A stretch of 64,000 nt of DNA. Source: Mesorhizobium norvegicum. GTDB taxonomy: Bacteria > Pseudomonadota > Alphaproteobacteria > Rhizobiales > Rhizobiaceae. Where the stretch lies: assembly GCF_004919685.1 (NCBI RefSeq), contig NZ_SMYZ01000041.1, forward strand, positions 62,001-126,000, in the 5' to 3' direction. The notes under the pieces were generated by a model that saw only the letters and a program-made list of their open reading frames with translations, made no database searches and was not told the DNA's origin. A program made the translations under genes and the position numbers. Below are positions 26,699-35,224 of the stretch, piece after piece; positions within the stretch are counted from its first letter, which is position 1, and each line of letters starts with the position of its first letter.

Positions 26699-27956
26699 AT
26701 GACCGTTTCGACCGTCAAGACCGACCACGCTTCCGCCGCCGTGCCGCCAGTCGCGCGACCAACCGTGCCTGCGCACATCATCAAGGACGACGCCGAGGCG
26801 ATTGCCATCGCCCACGCGCTCGCCGCCGAATTCGTCAAGGGTGCCTCCCGGCGCGACCGCGAGCGGATCTGGCCGGTTGCCGAACTCGATGCGTTTTCGC
26901 AAAGCGGCCTGTGGTCGATCAATGTGCCCAGAGCATTCGGCGGGCCGGAGGTGTCCTATGCGACGCTGGCCAAGGTGATCGAGATCATCTCGGCCGCCGA
27001 TTCCTCGATCGGCCAGATTGCGCAGAATCATCTTGGCGTTGTCGCCGCCATCCGCACCGTGTCCGATGCGGACCAGCAGAAGCTGCTGTTCGCCGAAGCG
27101 CTGAAAGGCACGCGGTTCGGCAACGCCTTTTCCGAGTTCGGCTCCAAGCGCGCCGCCGATTTCGAGACCCGCTTCACCGATGCCGGCGATCATGTCGTCG
27201 TCAACGGCCGGAAATTCTATTCGTCCGGCGCGCTGCTCGCCCATCTGGTGCCGATCGTGGCGCTCGATGACGAGGGCCGCGCCTGGTACGCCATCGCCGA
27301 CCGCAGCGCGCCCGGCCTGACGGTCATCGACGACTGGTCGAGTTTTGGCGAGTTTTGGCCAGCGCACGACGCTTTCCGGCACCGTCATCATCGACAACGT
27401 CAAGGTGCCGAAGACGCATCTGGTGCCCGGCTACAAAGGCTACGACAAGCCGACAGCCGACGGCGCCATCTTCCAGATCATCCAGGTGGCGGTCGACACC
27501 GGCATCGCCCAGGCGGCGATCGACGAGACGGTTCACTTCGTCAGGACCAGGAGCCGCGCCTGGATCGACAGCGGCGTCGACAATGCCTGGGACGATCCCT
27601 ACACCATCCAGGCGATAGGCGACCTGACGCTGCGCCTGCACGCGGCGCAGGCGCTGCTCGAAAAGGCCGGCCTGGCAATCGACCGCGCCGTGGTCGAGCC
27701 GACCGCCGAGACGGTGGCGCACGCCCAGATCGTCACCGCCGAGGCAAAAATCCTGTCGACCGAGATCGCCATTGCCGCCACCAACAAGCTGTTCGAACTG
27801 GCGGGGACGCGCTCGACGCTGGCCGAACACAATCTCGACCGGCATTGGCGCAACGCCCGCACGCACACGCTGCACGATCCGGTGCGTTGGAAGTACTCGA
27901 TCCTCGGCAAATATTTCCTCAACGGCGAAAACCCGCCGCTGCACGCCTGGAGCTGA
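26699..27956 (+). pseudogene. sfnB: SfnB/DszC-like acyl-CoA-dehydrogenase-fold monooxygenase, frameshifted by a 10-bp duplication
   Basis: ATG 26699 with AAGGAG upstream. Residues 1-~215 are an acyl-CoA dehydrogenase N-terminal and middle domain (LWSINVPRAFGGPEVSYATL, ADSSIGQIAQNHLG). The frame is then lost at 27339-27359, where CGAGTTTTGG occurs twice in tandem. In the alternative frame the protein continues without a gap as QRTTLSGTVIIDNVKVPKTH to the stop at 27956. Deleting one 10-bp copy restores a ~415-residue protein reading DDWSSFG then QRTTLSG. SfnB/DszC-type enzymes use reduced flavin in sulfur-compound oxidation. As written, the gene yields a truncated product; a sequencing or assembly error is the alternative. 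Confidence 0.85.
27339..27358 (+). repeat. 10-bp tandem duplication breaking the sfnB-like frame
   Basis: CGAGTTTTGG at 27339-27348 is repeated at 27349-27358 and followed by C. Ten is not a multiple of three, so the duplication shifts the frame by +1. Confidence 0.9.
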
Positions 27957-28029
27957 TTTCCCACCGGCGGGCGAGAGGCTCGCCACATCAAAATTTTTCG
28001 GCCACTATCACCCAAAGAGGTCCACTGCC

Positions 28030-28590
28030 ATGTCAAATCCAACAGTCGTCGGCTTTTCCGGCAACATCACCCGGCCGTCAAAGACGCGCGCCTTCGTCGA
28101 TCTGGTCACCAGGGACATCGCAGCCAGCCACGGCCTGTCGGCGAGCACCTATGATATCGAGGATCTCGGTCCGTCGCTTGGCACGGCGAAATGGGCCCGC
28201 GATCTCGACGGCCAGGCGCGCGCGATCCTGGAACAGATCCTCGCCGCCGACGTGCTCGTCGTCGGGTCGCCGACCTACAAGGGCAGCTATACCGGTCTGT
28301 TCAAGCATTTCTTCGACCTGATCGATCCGGCGGCATTGCGGGGAAAGCCCATCGTGTTGACGGCGACCGGCGGTGGCGAGCGCCATGCCCTGATCGTCGA
28401 ACATCAGCTGCGGCCGCTGTTCGGCTTCTTCGAGGCCTTTGCCCTGCCCACCGCCGTCTACGCCACTGACAAGGATTTCACCGACGGCGTGCTGCGCTCC
28501 GAGGCCATCCTTAAGCGTGCGGCGCAGGCTGTGGACGAGGTCGGCTTCGTGCTGGCCAACCGCTCGGCTGGCAGGATCGCCGCCGAATAA
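28030..28590 (+). CDS. msuE: NAD(P)H-dependent FMN reductase (MsuE-like)
   Basis: 186 residues from ATG 28030 (AGAGG upstream). A flavodoxin-like fold: VVGFSGNITRPSKTRAFVDL is the phosphate-binding loop, VLVVGSPTYKGSYTGLFKHF and LTATGGGERHALIVEHQLRP are typical of the SsuE/MsuE family. It supplies reduced FMN to the luciferase-type monooxygenases and the SfnB-like enzyme of this locus. Last gene of the sulfur cluster. Confidence 0.88.
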   Translation: MSNPTVVGFSGNITRPSKTRAFVDLVTRDIAASHGLSASTYDIEDLGPSLGTAKWARDLDGQARAILEQILAADVLVVGSPTYKGSYTGLFKHFFDLIDPAALRGKPIVLTATGGGERHALIVEHQLRPLFGFFEAFALPTAVYATDKDFTDGVLRSEAILKRAAQAVDEVGFVLANRSAGRIAAE

Positions 28591-28625
28591 CTTGCCGGCA
28601 GCGGATTGCGCCGCGATCGAAATAG

Positions 28626-28644
28626 GCGAGGGCAGCGCCCTCGC
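28626..28644 (+). terminator. Hairpin terminator after the sulfur locus
   Basis: GCGAGGGC, loop AGC, GCCCTCGC: a perfect 8-bp stem 35 bp after the FMN reductase stop. The following T-run is poor (TTACG). Confidence 0.6.
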
Positions 28645-28674
28645 TTACGCGCAATTTACGACCGCCCGCTAAAA

Positions 28675-28708
28675 ACGTTCCTGTCTGATTCGTCTGGGAC
28701 AGGAACGT
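28675..28708 (+). promoter_or_regulatory. Inverted repeat enclosing the ribosome-binding site of the next gene
   Basis: ACGTTCCTGTC (28675-28685) pairs exactly with GACAGGAACGT (28698-28708), loop 12. The only Shine-Dalgarno candidate for ATG 28710 (AGGA, 28701-28704) lies in the right arm, one base before the start context, so the fold would hide it. It could equally be a dimeric operator. Confidence 0.65.
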
Positions 28709-28709
28709 C

Positions 28710-29195
28710 ATGAGCAAAGCCCTCACATCCTTCGCACTGGTCGCCGTGCTGACCGCCTTGCTCATGGCGTTGAGCCTGGCCGTGGCCAGGCACGGCTATC
28801 CCTACGGCGCGATCGGCGTCAGGCGCCTTGACGGCATTGCCGATGCCGGCGTGTTCATCCCGATTGCCGCGGTTTATTTCTTCGGCGCGATGCTGATGAT
28901 GATCCTGCCGATCAGGGCGGCCGGCATTGTCCTGACCCATGCCGCCGACGCCCTCTTCTGGACCGTGATCGCGTTGTTTGCGACCATCGTCGGTTGTCTG
29001 GTCGCCAGATGGGCGTTCGGCCAGGGCAGCGCCGTGTGGGCGCTGCTGAACTGGCGGTTCCTGTTTGCGGCGGCGATCGTCGGTTGTCACTTCGTCATGA
29101 ACGAGCTGCGCCGCAACGTGCTGCTGCGCAGCCTGTTCTTCGTGGTCTTTGCCGCCGCGACGCTGGCCTGCCTGTTCTGGTCTTTCACGCTCTAG
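28710..29195 (+). CDS. Small integral membrane protein of unknown function
   Basis: 161 residues from ATG 28710. Four to five hydrophobic segments (roughly 7-26, 47-70, 82-105, 118-132, 140-160) with short polar loops; no signal cleavage site and no enzyme motif. No neighbour shares an operon with it. A stem that includes the ribosome-binding site precedes it. Family not recognised. Confidence 0.75.
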   Translation: MSKALTSFALVAVLTALLMALSLAVARHGYPYGAIGVRRLDGIADAGVFIPIAAVYFFGAMLMMILPIRAAGIVLTHAADALFWTVIALFATIVGCLVARWAFGQGSAVWALLNWRFLFAAAIVGCHFVMNELRRNVLLRSLFFVVFAAATLACLFWSFTL

Positions 29196-29423
29196 CCAAA
29201 ACCTGCTGCTCGCCTTGCCGCCTGCACCCTCTGTTGCCGACGCGGATGAACGTGGCGCCGGCAGCTCAGGCTTGTCGTTTTGCATCCCCTCATGCCCCAA
29301 CACGTTGGCAGGAGAATGAACTATCCAGCATTCGTTTCCAGCTGGATGATTTGCGCAAATTTACAATCCGTGCTGCCGCCGCACCGATAGTTTGGCAATT
29401 GAACAAAACAAGGCGCTGCGAAA

Positions 29424-30635
29424 ATGAACCGCCGCGAATTTGCGAAAGGCCTCATCGCAACAGCGCTTCTCGGCGGCCTCACCAATCGCCGCGCCCTCTC
29501 ACAGGAGAACACCGCAATGGCAAAGCCAGCCCCGTTCAGAATCGCCATTTCCGATGACCAACTCGCCGATCTCAAGGCGCGCCTGCAACACACCCGTTGG
29601 CCGGATGAGCCCGCCGGAACAGGATGGATGGCCGGAACAAATCTCGATTACATGAAGAGACTGACCGACTATTGGCTCCATGACTATGACTGGCGAAAGG
29701 CCGAAGCGAGCCTGAACGCGTTGCCGAACTACAAGGTCAATATTGAGGGGATTGACCTGCATTTCGTCCATCAACCGTCGCGAAAGAAGGGCGCGACGGC
29801 AATCCTCTTGCTTCATGGTTGGCCGGATAGCTTCTACCGGTATCACAAAGTCGTGGATGCGCTGGCGGAGGAATTTCACGTTGTCGTGCCGTCCATTCCG
29901 GGCTTTGGCTTCTCCGGTAAAACGGCTCTTCCCGCCGACAAGGTGGCCGACATTTTTGCCCACCTCATGGATGATGTCTTGGGTTACCACCGCTTCATCG
30001 CGGCGGGCGGCGATTTGGGGTCGGTAATTGCGATGTCGCTGTCGCAGCGTCATTCGGACAAGCTTATTGGTTCCCATCTGACCGATGTGGGCTACCCGGA
30101 TCATACCACGGACTTTGGCGCCCTGAGCGGGCCGGAACAAGGTTACGCAGGGGCGATTCAACAATGGTTCTTCATGCATGGCGCCTTTAATCTTGTGCAG
30201 GCCACAAAGCCGCAAAGCCTCGCCTTCGCCATGAACGACTCGCCGGTCGGACTCGCGGCATGGATCATGAGCTTCATGGCCGGAATGGGGGTCGGCGATG
30301 ATGCGGATGCCAGATTTGGTCGTGATGAGCTTTTGACCAACATCATGATCTACTGGCTGACGGAAACGGCTGCCTCATCCTTCCGCGTCTACAATCAAAA
30401 CGCTATGCAGCCGCCTAACATCAAGGGAAAAAACACCAGGGTCCCGGTGGCGGTGGCGACTGAAGTGCCGATTCCAGGCGGAGTTCGCCTGCCCCGTGAA
30501 TGGGCGGACCGCCAGACCTCGGGAAATGTCGTGCAATTTCACGATATGGAAAAGGCAGGCCATTTCGCCGCGTGGGAGGATCCCGCATTCTATGTCGAAG
30601 ACATCAGGCAATTCGCGGCACTTATCGCGAAATAA
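29424..30635 (+). CDS. Exported epoxide hydrolase (EHN-type alpha/beta hydrolase)
   Basis: 403 residues from ATG 29424. The N-terminus NRREFAKGLIATALLGG is a twin-arginine-type signal. After it comes the epoxide hydrolase N-terminal (EHN) domain (FRIAISDDQLADLKARLQHT) and an alpha/beta hydrolase with HGWPDSFYR oxyanion motif, nucleophile D197 in GGDLG, and the catalytic His in KAGHFAAWEDP. It adds water to epoxides. A cytoplasmic start at Met 32 (ATG 29517) is possible. The gene is AT-richer than the sulfur locus and converges on an AraC-type regulator gene, suggesting a small acquired unit. Confidence 0.86.
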   Translation: MNRREFAKGLIATALLGGLTNRRALSQENTAMAKPAPFRIAISDDQLADLKARLQHTRWPDEPAGTGWMAGTNLDYMKRLTDYWLHDYDWRKAEASLNALPNYKVNIEGIDLHFVHQPSRKKGATAILLLHGWPDSFYRYHKVVDALAEEFHVVVPSIPGFGFSGKTALPADKVADIFAHLMDDVLGYHRFIAAGGDLGSVIAMSLSQRHSDKLIGSHLTDVGYPDHTTDFGALSGPEQGYAGAIQQWFFMHGAFNLVQATKPQSLAFAMNDSPVGLAAWIMSFMAGMGVGDDADARFGRDELLTNIMIYWLTETAASSFRVYNQNAMQPPNIKGKNTRVPVAVATEVPIPGGVRLPREWADRQTSGNVVQFHDMEKAGHFAAWEDPAFYVEDIRQFAALIAK

Positions 30636-30678
30636 GCTCAGCCGTGAACGCCCGCCGGGCGAAAACGCTCGCCCGGCT

Positions 30679-31353
30679 TCAGATCTTGTGAACCGCATCA
30701 AGGTTTGATGGCAACGAACCCATTATCTTCTTTAGAGACTTAATCATGTGCGGTTGATCCGTGTAGCCAAGATCGAAAGCCACCGTTGCGGCGCTATGGC
30801 CGGCTTTCAAGCGCCGCACCGCTTCCTGCGCGCGCCGGATCAACTGAAAATCTTTCTGCGTAATACCGGTGGTGTTTTTGAAATGCTGTTGTACCGAGCG
30901 TTTGGAGGCGGCTTTGGGCTTCTCGGTAAAGGCCCTGGCCACAACGTCGTTGGACATAAGCAGCCCTGCCGCGATCATCCCATCGACAAGAGCTTCGGCG
31001 TTCAGAAATGTTGGTAGCGGCAGTTCCACTCCGTCGAGCAAAAATTCGTCTTCTCTTACATCCAGAAAACGGACCGTCGCGCCGGTTCGCACCTCTTTGT
31101 CACGCGCAAGATAGACATGGGCGGCAAAGGAGATGACAACGGAGTGCTCACCTTCAAGATATGGCACCTCGACGGGTTCAGTTGCCTGACCGCTTAAAAA
31201 CACAACGGATTGACCATCCGGGGCGACGCTGCGGATCAGATCCCACGAACCGTCTGGTGTGGCCACATAAATCCCGTCACTTAAACACACAGTTTGCCAG
31301 ACTGTGTCGATCCAGGGATGGGAGGATGACCGGCTCGTGTGCTTTTGGACCAT
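30679..31353 (-). CDS. AraC-family transcriptional regulator
   Basis: 224 residues from ATG 31353; a TTG at 31362 with GGAG upstream is an alternative start. The C-terminus carries the two-helix-turn-helix AraC domain (SKRSVQQHFKNTTGITQKDF and GHSAATVAFDLGYTDQPHMI). The N-terminal part is a beta-rich sensor. It is convergent with the epoxide hydrolase gene and AT-richer than the sox genes; it may control that hydrolase. Effector unknown. Confidence 0.82.
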   Translation of the reverse strand: MVQKHTSRSSSHPWIDTVWQTVCLSDGIYVATPDGSWDLIRSVAPDGQSVVFLSGQATEPVEVPYLEGEHSVVISFAAHVYLARDKEVRTGATVRFLDVREDEFLLDGVELPLPTFLNAEALVDGMIAAGLLMSNDVVARAFTEKPKAASKRSVQQHFKNTTGITQKDFQLIRRAQEAVRRLKAGHSAATVAFDLGYTDQPHMIKSLKKIMGSLPSNLDAVHKI

Positions 31354-31535
31354 GATCGGCAAATTGCTCCGGCAAAACTGCGACGGCGATTCATAAACGG
31401 CGCACGGGTTACACAGTTGAACCCTTGCGCGACGGCGTCCAGCCCTTGCAGCTGATTTGCGGAAGATATCAACGCATCCTCTCCGAACCTGGAGTGGCGA
31501 TCAGCCCAAAGGATATCCCGCTTTATATTAGCCGG

Positions 31536-32075
31536 CTAATCGGATGATCCGGCGGCAATGTTGCCGGCGGCCGTTTCCATCCATGTCCAGAGATAGGCCG
31601 CAAGACCACGGTCGACATGGATGCGCAGCTTACCGCCATGGCGATAGACGACGGCGCTGATACCGGCGAAGGACAGCGCTGCACTGGCACTCGCTTGCTT
31701 TGGATCGAGTGTCGTTCCGCGCGCGATGAAAGCGTCGAGCGCAGCGCCCTCTACCTCGAACACCTGCAGCCCGGCGCTGATCGTCGTCACCGCGAACCCT
31801 TCTGCATGCCAGCCCGTGGCAACGGCTAGGGAGCTGTTCGACACGACGAGCAGCCGGTCGCGCGCCAGCCGCGCCGCATAGCGGCCGCCCTGCGCGGTAC
31901 CAAAGGCTCCGACACCAGTGCGGTCCACGCCAGATACTCGCGCCCACGCGTCGAGGTCGCCGCTGACCAGCAACTGGTTGAGGCCGCAGACCGCGCGCAC
32001 CACAAGGCCGGGCGCCGTGATCACCGCCGACTGCCAGTCCGGTGCAACGGACCATTTTTCCGCGAGATCACGCAT
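31536..32075 (-). CDS. soxG: Sarcosine oxidase gamma subunit
   Basis: 179 residues from ATG 32075, which overlaps the soxA stop by 8 bp (upstream codons belong to soxA). The body has the SoxG pattern (AWARVSGVDRTGVGAFGTAQ, LAAYLWTWMETAAGNIA). Gamma subunit of the heterotetrameric enzyme that demethylates sarcosine to glycine, transferring the methyl to tetrahydrofolate and making H2O2. Last gene of soxBDAG. Confidence 0.86.
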   Translation of the reverse strand: MRDLAEKWSVAPDWQSAVITAPGLVVRAVCGLNQLLVSGDLDAWARVSGVDRTGVGAFGTAQGGRYAARLARDRLLVVSNSSLAVATGWHAEGFAVTTISAGLQVFEVEGAALDAFIARGTTLDPKQASASAALSFAGISAVVYRHGGKLRIHVDRGLAAYLWTWMETAAGNIAAGSSD

Positions 32076-34953
32076 GCAGCCGGTCTCCTGCCGGGTTGAA
32101 GGCGCAAGGGGCGGTAATCGTCGCCTTGCTGATCTTGCCGAGATGCTGGATGTCGATCGTCTCGCCATGGCGGGCCGCGCCGCGCTCGATCAGGCCAAGC
32201 GCAACCGGGCGGCCGAGCGTCGGGCTTTGGTAGCTCGATGTGACAAAGCCCTGGCTGCGCAATCTGCCGTCGATCCGTTTGATGCCGTGCGCGCCGGTCG
32301 GCAGCGGCGCTTCGCCTTGCGGCACCGTAAGCCCGACAAGCTGCATGCGGTTGTCACGCGAGGCCTCTTCGGTGAACAGCGAGCGGCGGCCGACGAACTC
32401 GGTCTGGCGCTTGGTCCGCGGGCCGTCGACGCCGAGATCGTGCGGCAGCGTGGTGCCGTCGGTGTCCTTGCCGATGACGATAAAGCCCTTCTCGGCGCGC
32501 AGGATCATCAGCGCTTCGAGGCCGATGACGACGGCGTCGAACGTCTGGCCGGCCTGGCGCAGTTGCGCCCATAACGGCTCGGCGCGATCCGCCCGGATCG
32601 AGATTTCGTAGCTCCGGTCGCCGGTGAAGCTGACGCGGGCGATGCGGACTTCGTCTCCGGCATAGATGCCATGACCGATCGCCATATGCGGCAGGTCGGC
32701 GTCGTCGAGCGAAAGGCCGAGCTCCAGCATTTCGAGCAGTTTTCGGGCGTTCGGTCCGGATACGGTCAGAGTCGCCATGTCTGATGTGGCGTTGTGGATG
32801 TAGACGGCGCCGTGGCCAAAACGGTCCTGGCGCCATTCCTCCAGCCGCGCATGCACGGCAGCGACATGCGAGGACGAGCACGACACGACGAAGCGCTGTT
32901 CGTCCAGCCGCACCAGAACGCCGTCGTCGAAGACCACGCCGTTTTCCGACAGCATGAAGCCGTAGCGGCAGCGGCCCGGCTTCAGCGTCGACATGGTGTT
33001 GTAATAGAGGAAATCGACGAACGCGGCCGCCTGCAGTCCGATCACCTCGATCTTGCCGAGCGTCGAGCCATCGAACAGCGCCACAGATTGACGGGCGCGC
33101 CGCGCCTCATCCGCGATCGAACGCTCCGAGTCGGCGTTGCCGCCATAGTGGGCCGGGCGCAGCCAGCCGCCATATTCCTGGAAGACGGCGCCGCTGGAAC
33201 GGTGGACGTTTTCGAGCGGCAGCCGGCGCACCGGCGCCATCAATTCGCCGACGCGCGCGCCGGCAAAGCTTGCCAGCGGCACCGGCGTGAACGGCGGCCG
33301 ATAAGTGGTGGTGCCGACCTCCGGCACCGTGCGGCCGGTGATCCCGGCCATCAGCGCCAGGCCGGGCAGATTGGAGGTCTTGCCCTGGTCGGTCGCCATG
33401 CCGAGCGTGGTGTAGCGCTTCAGATGTTCGACCGAGACGAAGTTTTCGCGTGCCGCCAGTTCGACGTCCTTCACCGTCACGTCGTTCTGGTAGTCGATCC
33501 AGATGCGTCCCTTCGAGCCCGGCAGCGGCCATGCCGCTGTTATGCCGCCTGTCGCCTCCGGTCCGGTGCTGCGCGGCGGTAGGGCAGCCTTCGTCTGGCC
33601 GAGCGATGCAACGGCGGTGCCGGCGCCAGCAAACACCTCCGACAGGGAGACCGCGCCGGCTGCGGCACCAACCACGGCGATGCCGTCGACCGGATCGCCG
33701 GGCAGGAAGGCCGCGCGCGCCTCGCTCCAGGCGAGCTTGCCCTTGGCCTGGCCGAAGAGATGAATGGTCGGCGTCCAGCCGCCGGAGATCAGCACGCAAT
33801 CGGCATCCAACTTCGTGCCGTCGTCGAGCGTCACGCCGTCGACGCGCAGCTTGCCGCTGGCGGAAGCCAGGGCGCGTCCTTTGATCAGCCGGACATTGGC
33901 GGGCGCGTTAGGCGTGCCGTCGCGCCGCAGGTCGACAAGCCTGACTTCGGCGCCTGCCTCGGCAAGCGCTCCCGCCGTTTCATAGGCGCTGTCATTGTTG
34001 GTGGCGACGACGATGCGGCGGCCGACAAGTACGGCATGGCGCCTGAGATAGGCGAGCGCAGCATCCGCCGATAGGATGCCCGGCAGGTCGTTGTTGGCGA
34101 AAGGCAGCGGCCGCTCGATGGCGCCGGTTGCCAGCACGATCCGGCGCGGCCTGACCCGCCACAGCGTGTCGGGCCGCCCGTCGAAATGACGCTGGTTCAG
34201 CCCGACCAGATTGTGGTCGTAGATGCCGAAGGCGGTGGTCGAAGGCAGGATCAGGTGGCCGGCCGAGGCAAGTGCCGCAACCGTCTCCGCAATCCAGGCG
34301 GCGGCCGGCTTGCCATCGATCTCGCCGGCACGATGGCCGAGCGATCCGCCTGGATTCTGCTGGTCGTCCACCAGCGTGACAGACAGGCCCGCGTCGGCCG
34401 CCAGTCTTGCCGCCGCCAGCCCAGCCGGCCCCGCGCCCACCACCAGCACGTCGCAATGATGGTTGACCTGGTCCGCTGTGCCAGGCGAGGCCCAGTCCGC
34501 ATCGACCTTCCCCAGCCCCGCCATGGCGCGGATGCGCGGCTCGAACCTGTGCCATTCCGGCCACATGAAAGTCTTGTAGTAGAACGCCGCCGGAATGAAG
34601 CGCGCAAAACGGTCGAGGAAGGCGTTGCGGTCGGCCAGCGCACTGGGTGTTGCGTTGACGCTTCTCGCCACCAGCCCGTCGCGCGCCGGCTCGGTCGTGG
34701 CGCGCGTGTTGGGCGTCGCCCGCAGGCCGCCAATATCGACCAGCGCGTTCGGTTCTTCCACGCCGGCGCCCCATATGCCGCGCGGTCGGTGGTATTTGAA
34801 GCTGCGGCCGACGACCGCGACGTCACCCGCCAGCAGCGCCGAGGCGATGGTGTCGCCGGCAAAGCCATGCACGGTGGCGCCGTCGAAGCTGAACCGGATC
34901 GGGTGCGAGCGGTCGATGGCGCTGCCGCCGGTGGCAAGACGCGAGGCGGTCAC
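32068..34953 (-). CDS. soxA: Sarcosine oxidase alpha subunit
   Basis: 961 residues from ATG 34953. N-terminal 2Fe-2S-like SoxA region (HPIRFSFDGATVHGFAGDTI), an NAD-binding loop (DVLVVGAGPAGLAAARLA, ~165), a pyridine-nucleotide disulfide-like domain with VLATGAIERPLPF, and a C-terminal GcvT (folate-binding aminomethyltransferase) half from about 590. Length and domain order are those of heterotetrameric sarcosine oxidase alpha. Start overlaps soxD stop (ATGA). Confidence 0.94.
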   Translation of the reverse strand: MTASRLATGGSAIDRSHPIRFSFDGATVHGFAGDTIASALLAGDVAVVGRSFKYHRPRGIWGAGVEEPNALVDIGGLRATPNTRATTEPARDGLVARSVNATPSALADRNAFLDRFARFIPAAFYYKTFMWPEWHRFEPRIRAMAGLGKVDADWASPGTADQVNHHCDVLVVGAGPAGLAAARLAADAGLSVTLVDDQQNPGGSLGHRAGEIDGKPAAAWIAETVAALASAGHLILPSTTAFGIYDHNLVGLNQRHFDGRPDTLWRVRPRRIVLATGAIERPLPFANNDLPGILSADAALAYLRRHAVLVGRRIVVATNNDSAYETAGALAEAGAEVRLVDLRRDGTPNAPANVRLIKGRALASASGKLRVDGVTLDDGTKLDADCVLISGGWTPTIHLFGQAKGKLAWSEARAAFLPGDPVDGIAVVGAAAGAVSLSEVFAGAGTAVASLGQTKAALPPRSTGPEATGGITAAWPLPGSKGRIWIDYQNDVTVKDVELAARENFVSVEHLKRYTTLGMATDQGKTSNLPGLALMAGITGRTVPEVGTTTYRPPFTPVPLASFAGARVGELMAPVRRLPLENVHRSSGAVFQEYGGWLRPAHYGGNADSERSIADEARRARQSVALFDGSTLGKIEVIGLQAAAFVDFLYYNTMSTLKPGRCRYGFMLSENGVVFDDGVLVRLDEQRFVVSCSSSHVAAVHARLEEWRQDRFGHGAVYIHNATSDMATLTVSGPNARKLLEMLELGLSLDDADLPHMAIGHGIYAGDEVRIARVSFTGDRSYEISIRADRAEPLWAQLRQAGQTFDAVVIGLEALMILRAEKGFIVIGKDTDGTTLPHDLGVDGPRTKRQTEFVGRRSLFTEEASRDNRMQLVGLTVPQGEAPLPTGAHGIKRIDGRLRSQGFVTSSYQSPTLGRPVALGLIERGAARHGETIDIQHLGKISKATITAPCAFNPAGDRLHA

Positions 34954-35216
34954 GCCGCGTGCTCCCCGCCGAGAGCGGCCGAGGACAGCACCTTGTGGCT
35001 GACCGTGTCACGCTCCATGACGAAGAACTCGCCGCAAGTCATGTGAACCCAGATCTCGCGCGCCGTGCCTTTCGGATTGGTGCGCAGATAGAGGTAATCA
35101 GCCCAACGATCGATCGGCACGTCGGCGCCGTCCGGCCTGATATTGCCGGCATCGCCGCCATAGTGGAACTCGGTCTCGTCGCGCGGGCCGCAGAATGGGC
35201 AAGGGAACAACTGCAT
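34950..35216 (-). CDS. soxD: Sarcosine oxidase delta subunit
   Basis: 88 residues from ATG 35216. Zinc-ribbon-like FPCPFCGPRDETEF at the start and the family block REIWVHMTCGEFFVMERDT. Normal length for SoxD. Eight bases after soxB and overlapping soxA by four. Confidence 0.94.
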   Translation of the reverse strand: MQLFPCPFCGPRDETEFHYGGDAGNIRPDGADVPIDRWADYLYLRTNPKGTAREIWVHMTCGEFFVMERDTVSHKVLSSAALGGEHAA

Positions 35217-35224
35217 GATTGCCT

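Noticed and set aside
26699..28321. Reading the SfnB-like gene as one 540-residue protein through the duplication
   Set aside because: After the duplication the frame gives Arg/His-rich sequence without family match and runs into the FMN reductase gene; the other frame continues the enzyme.
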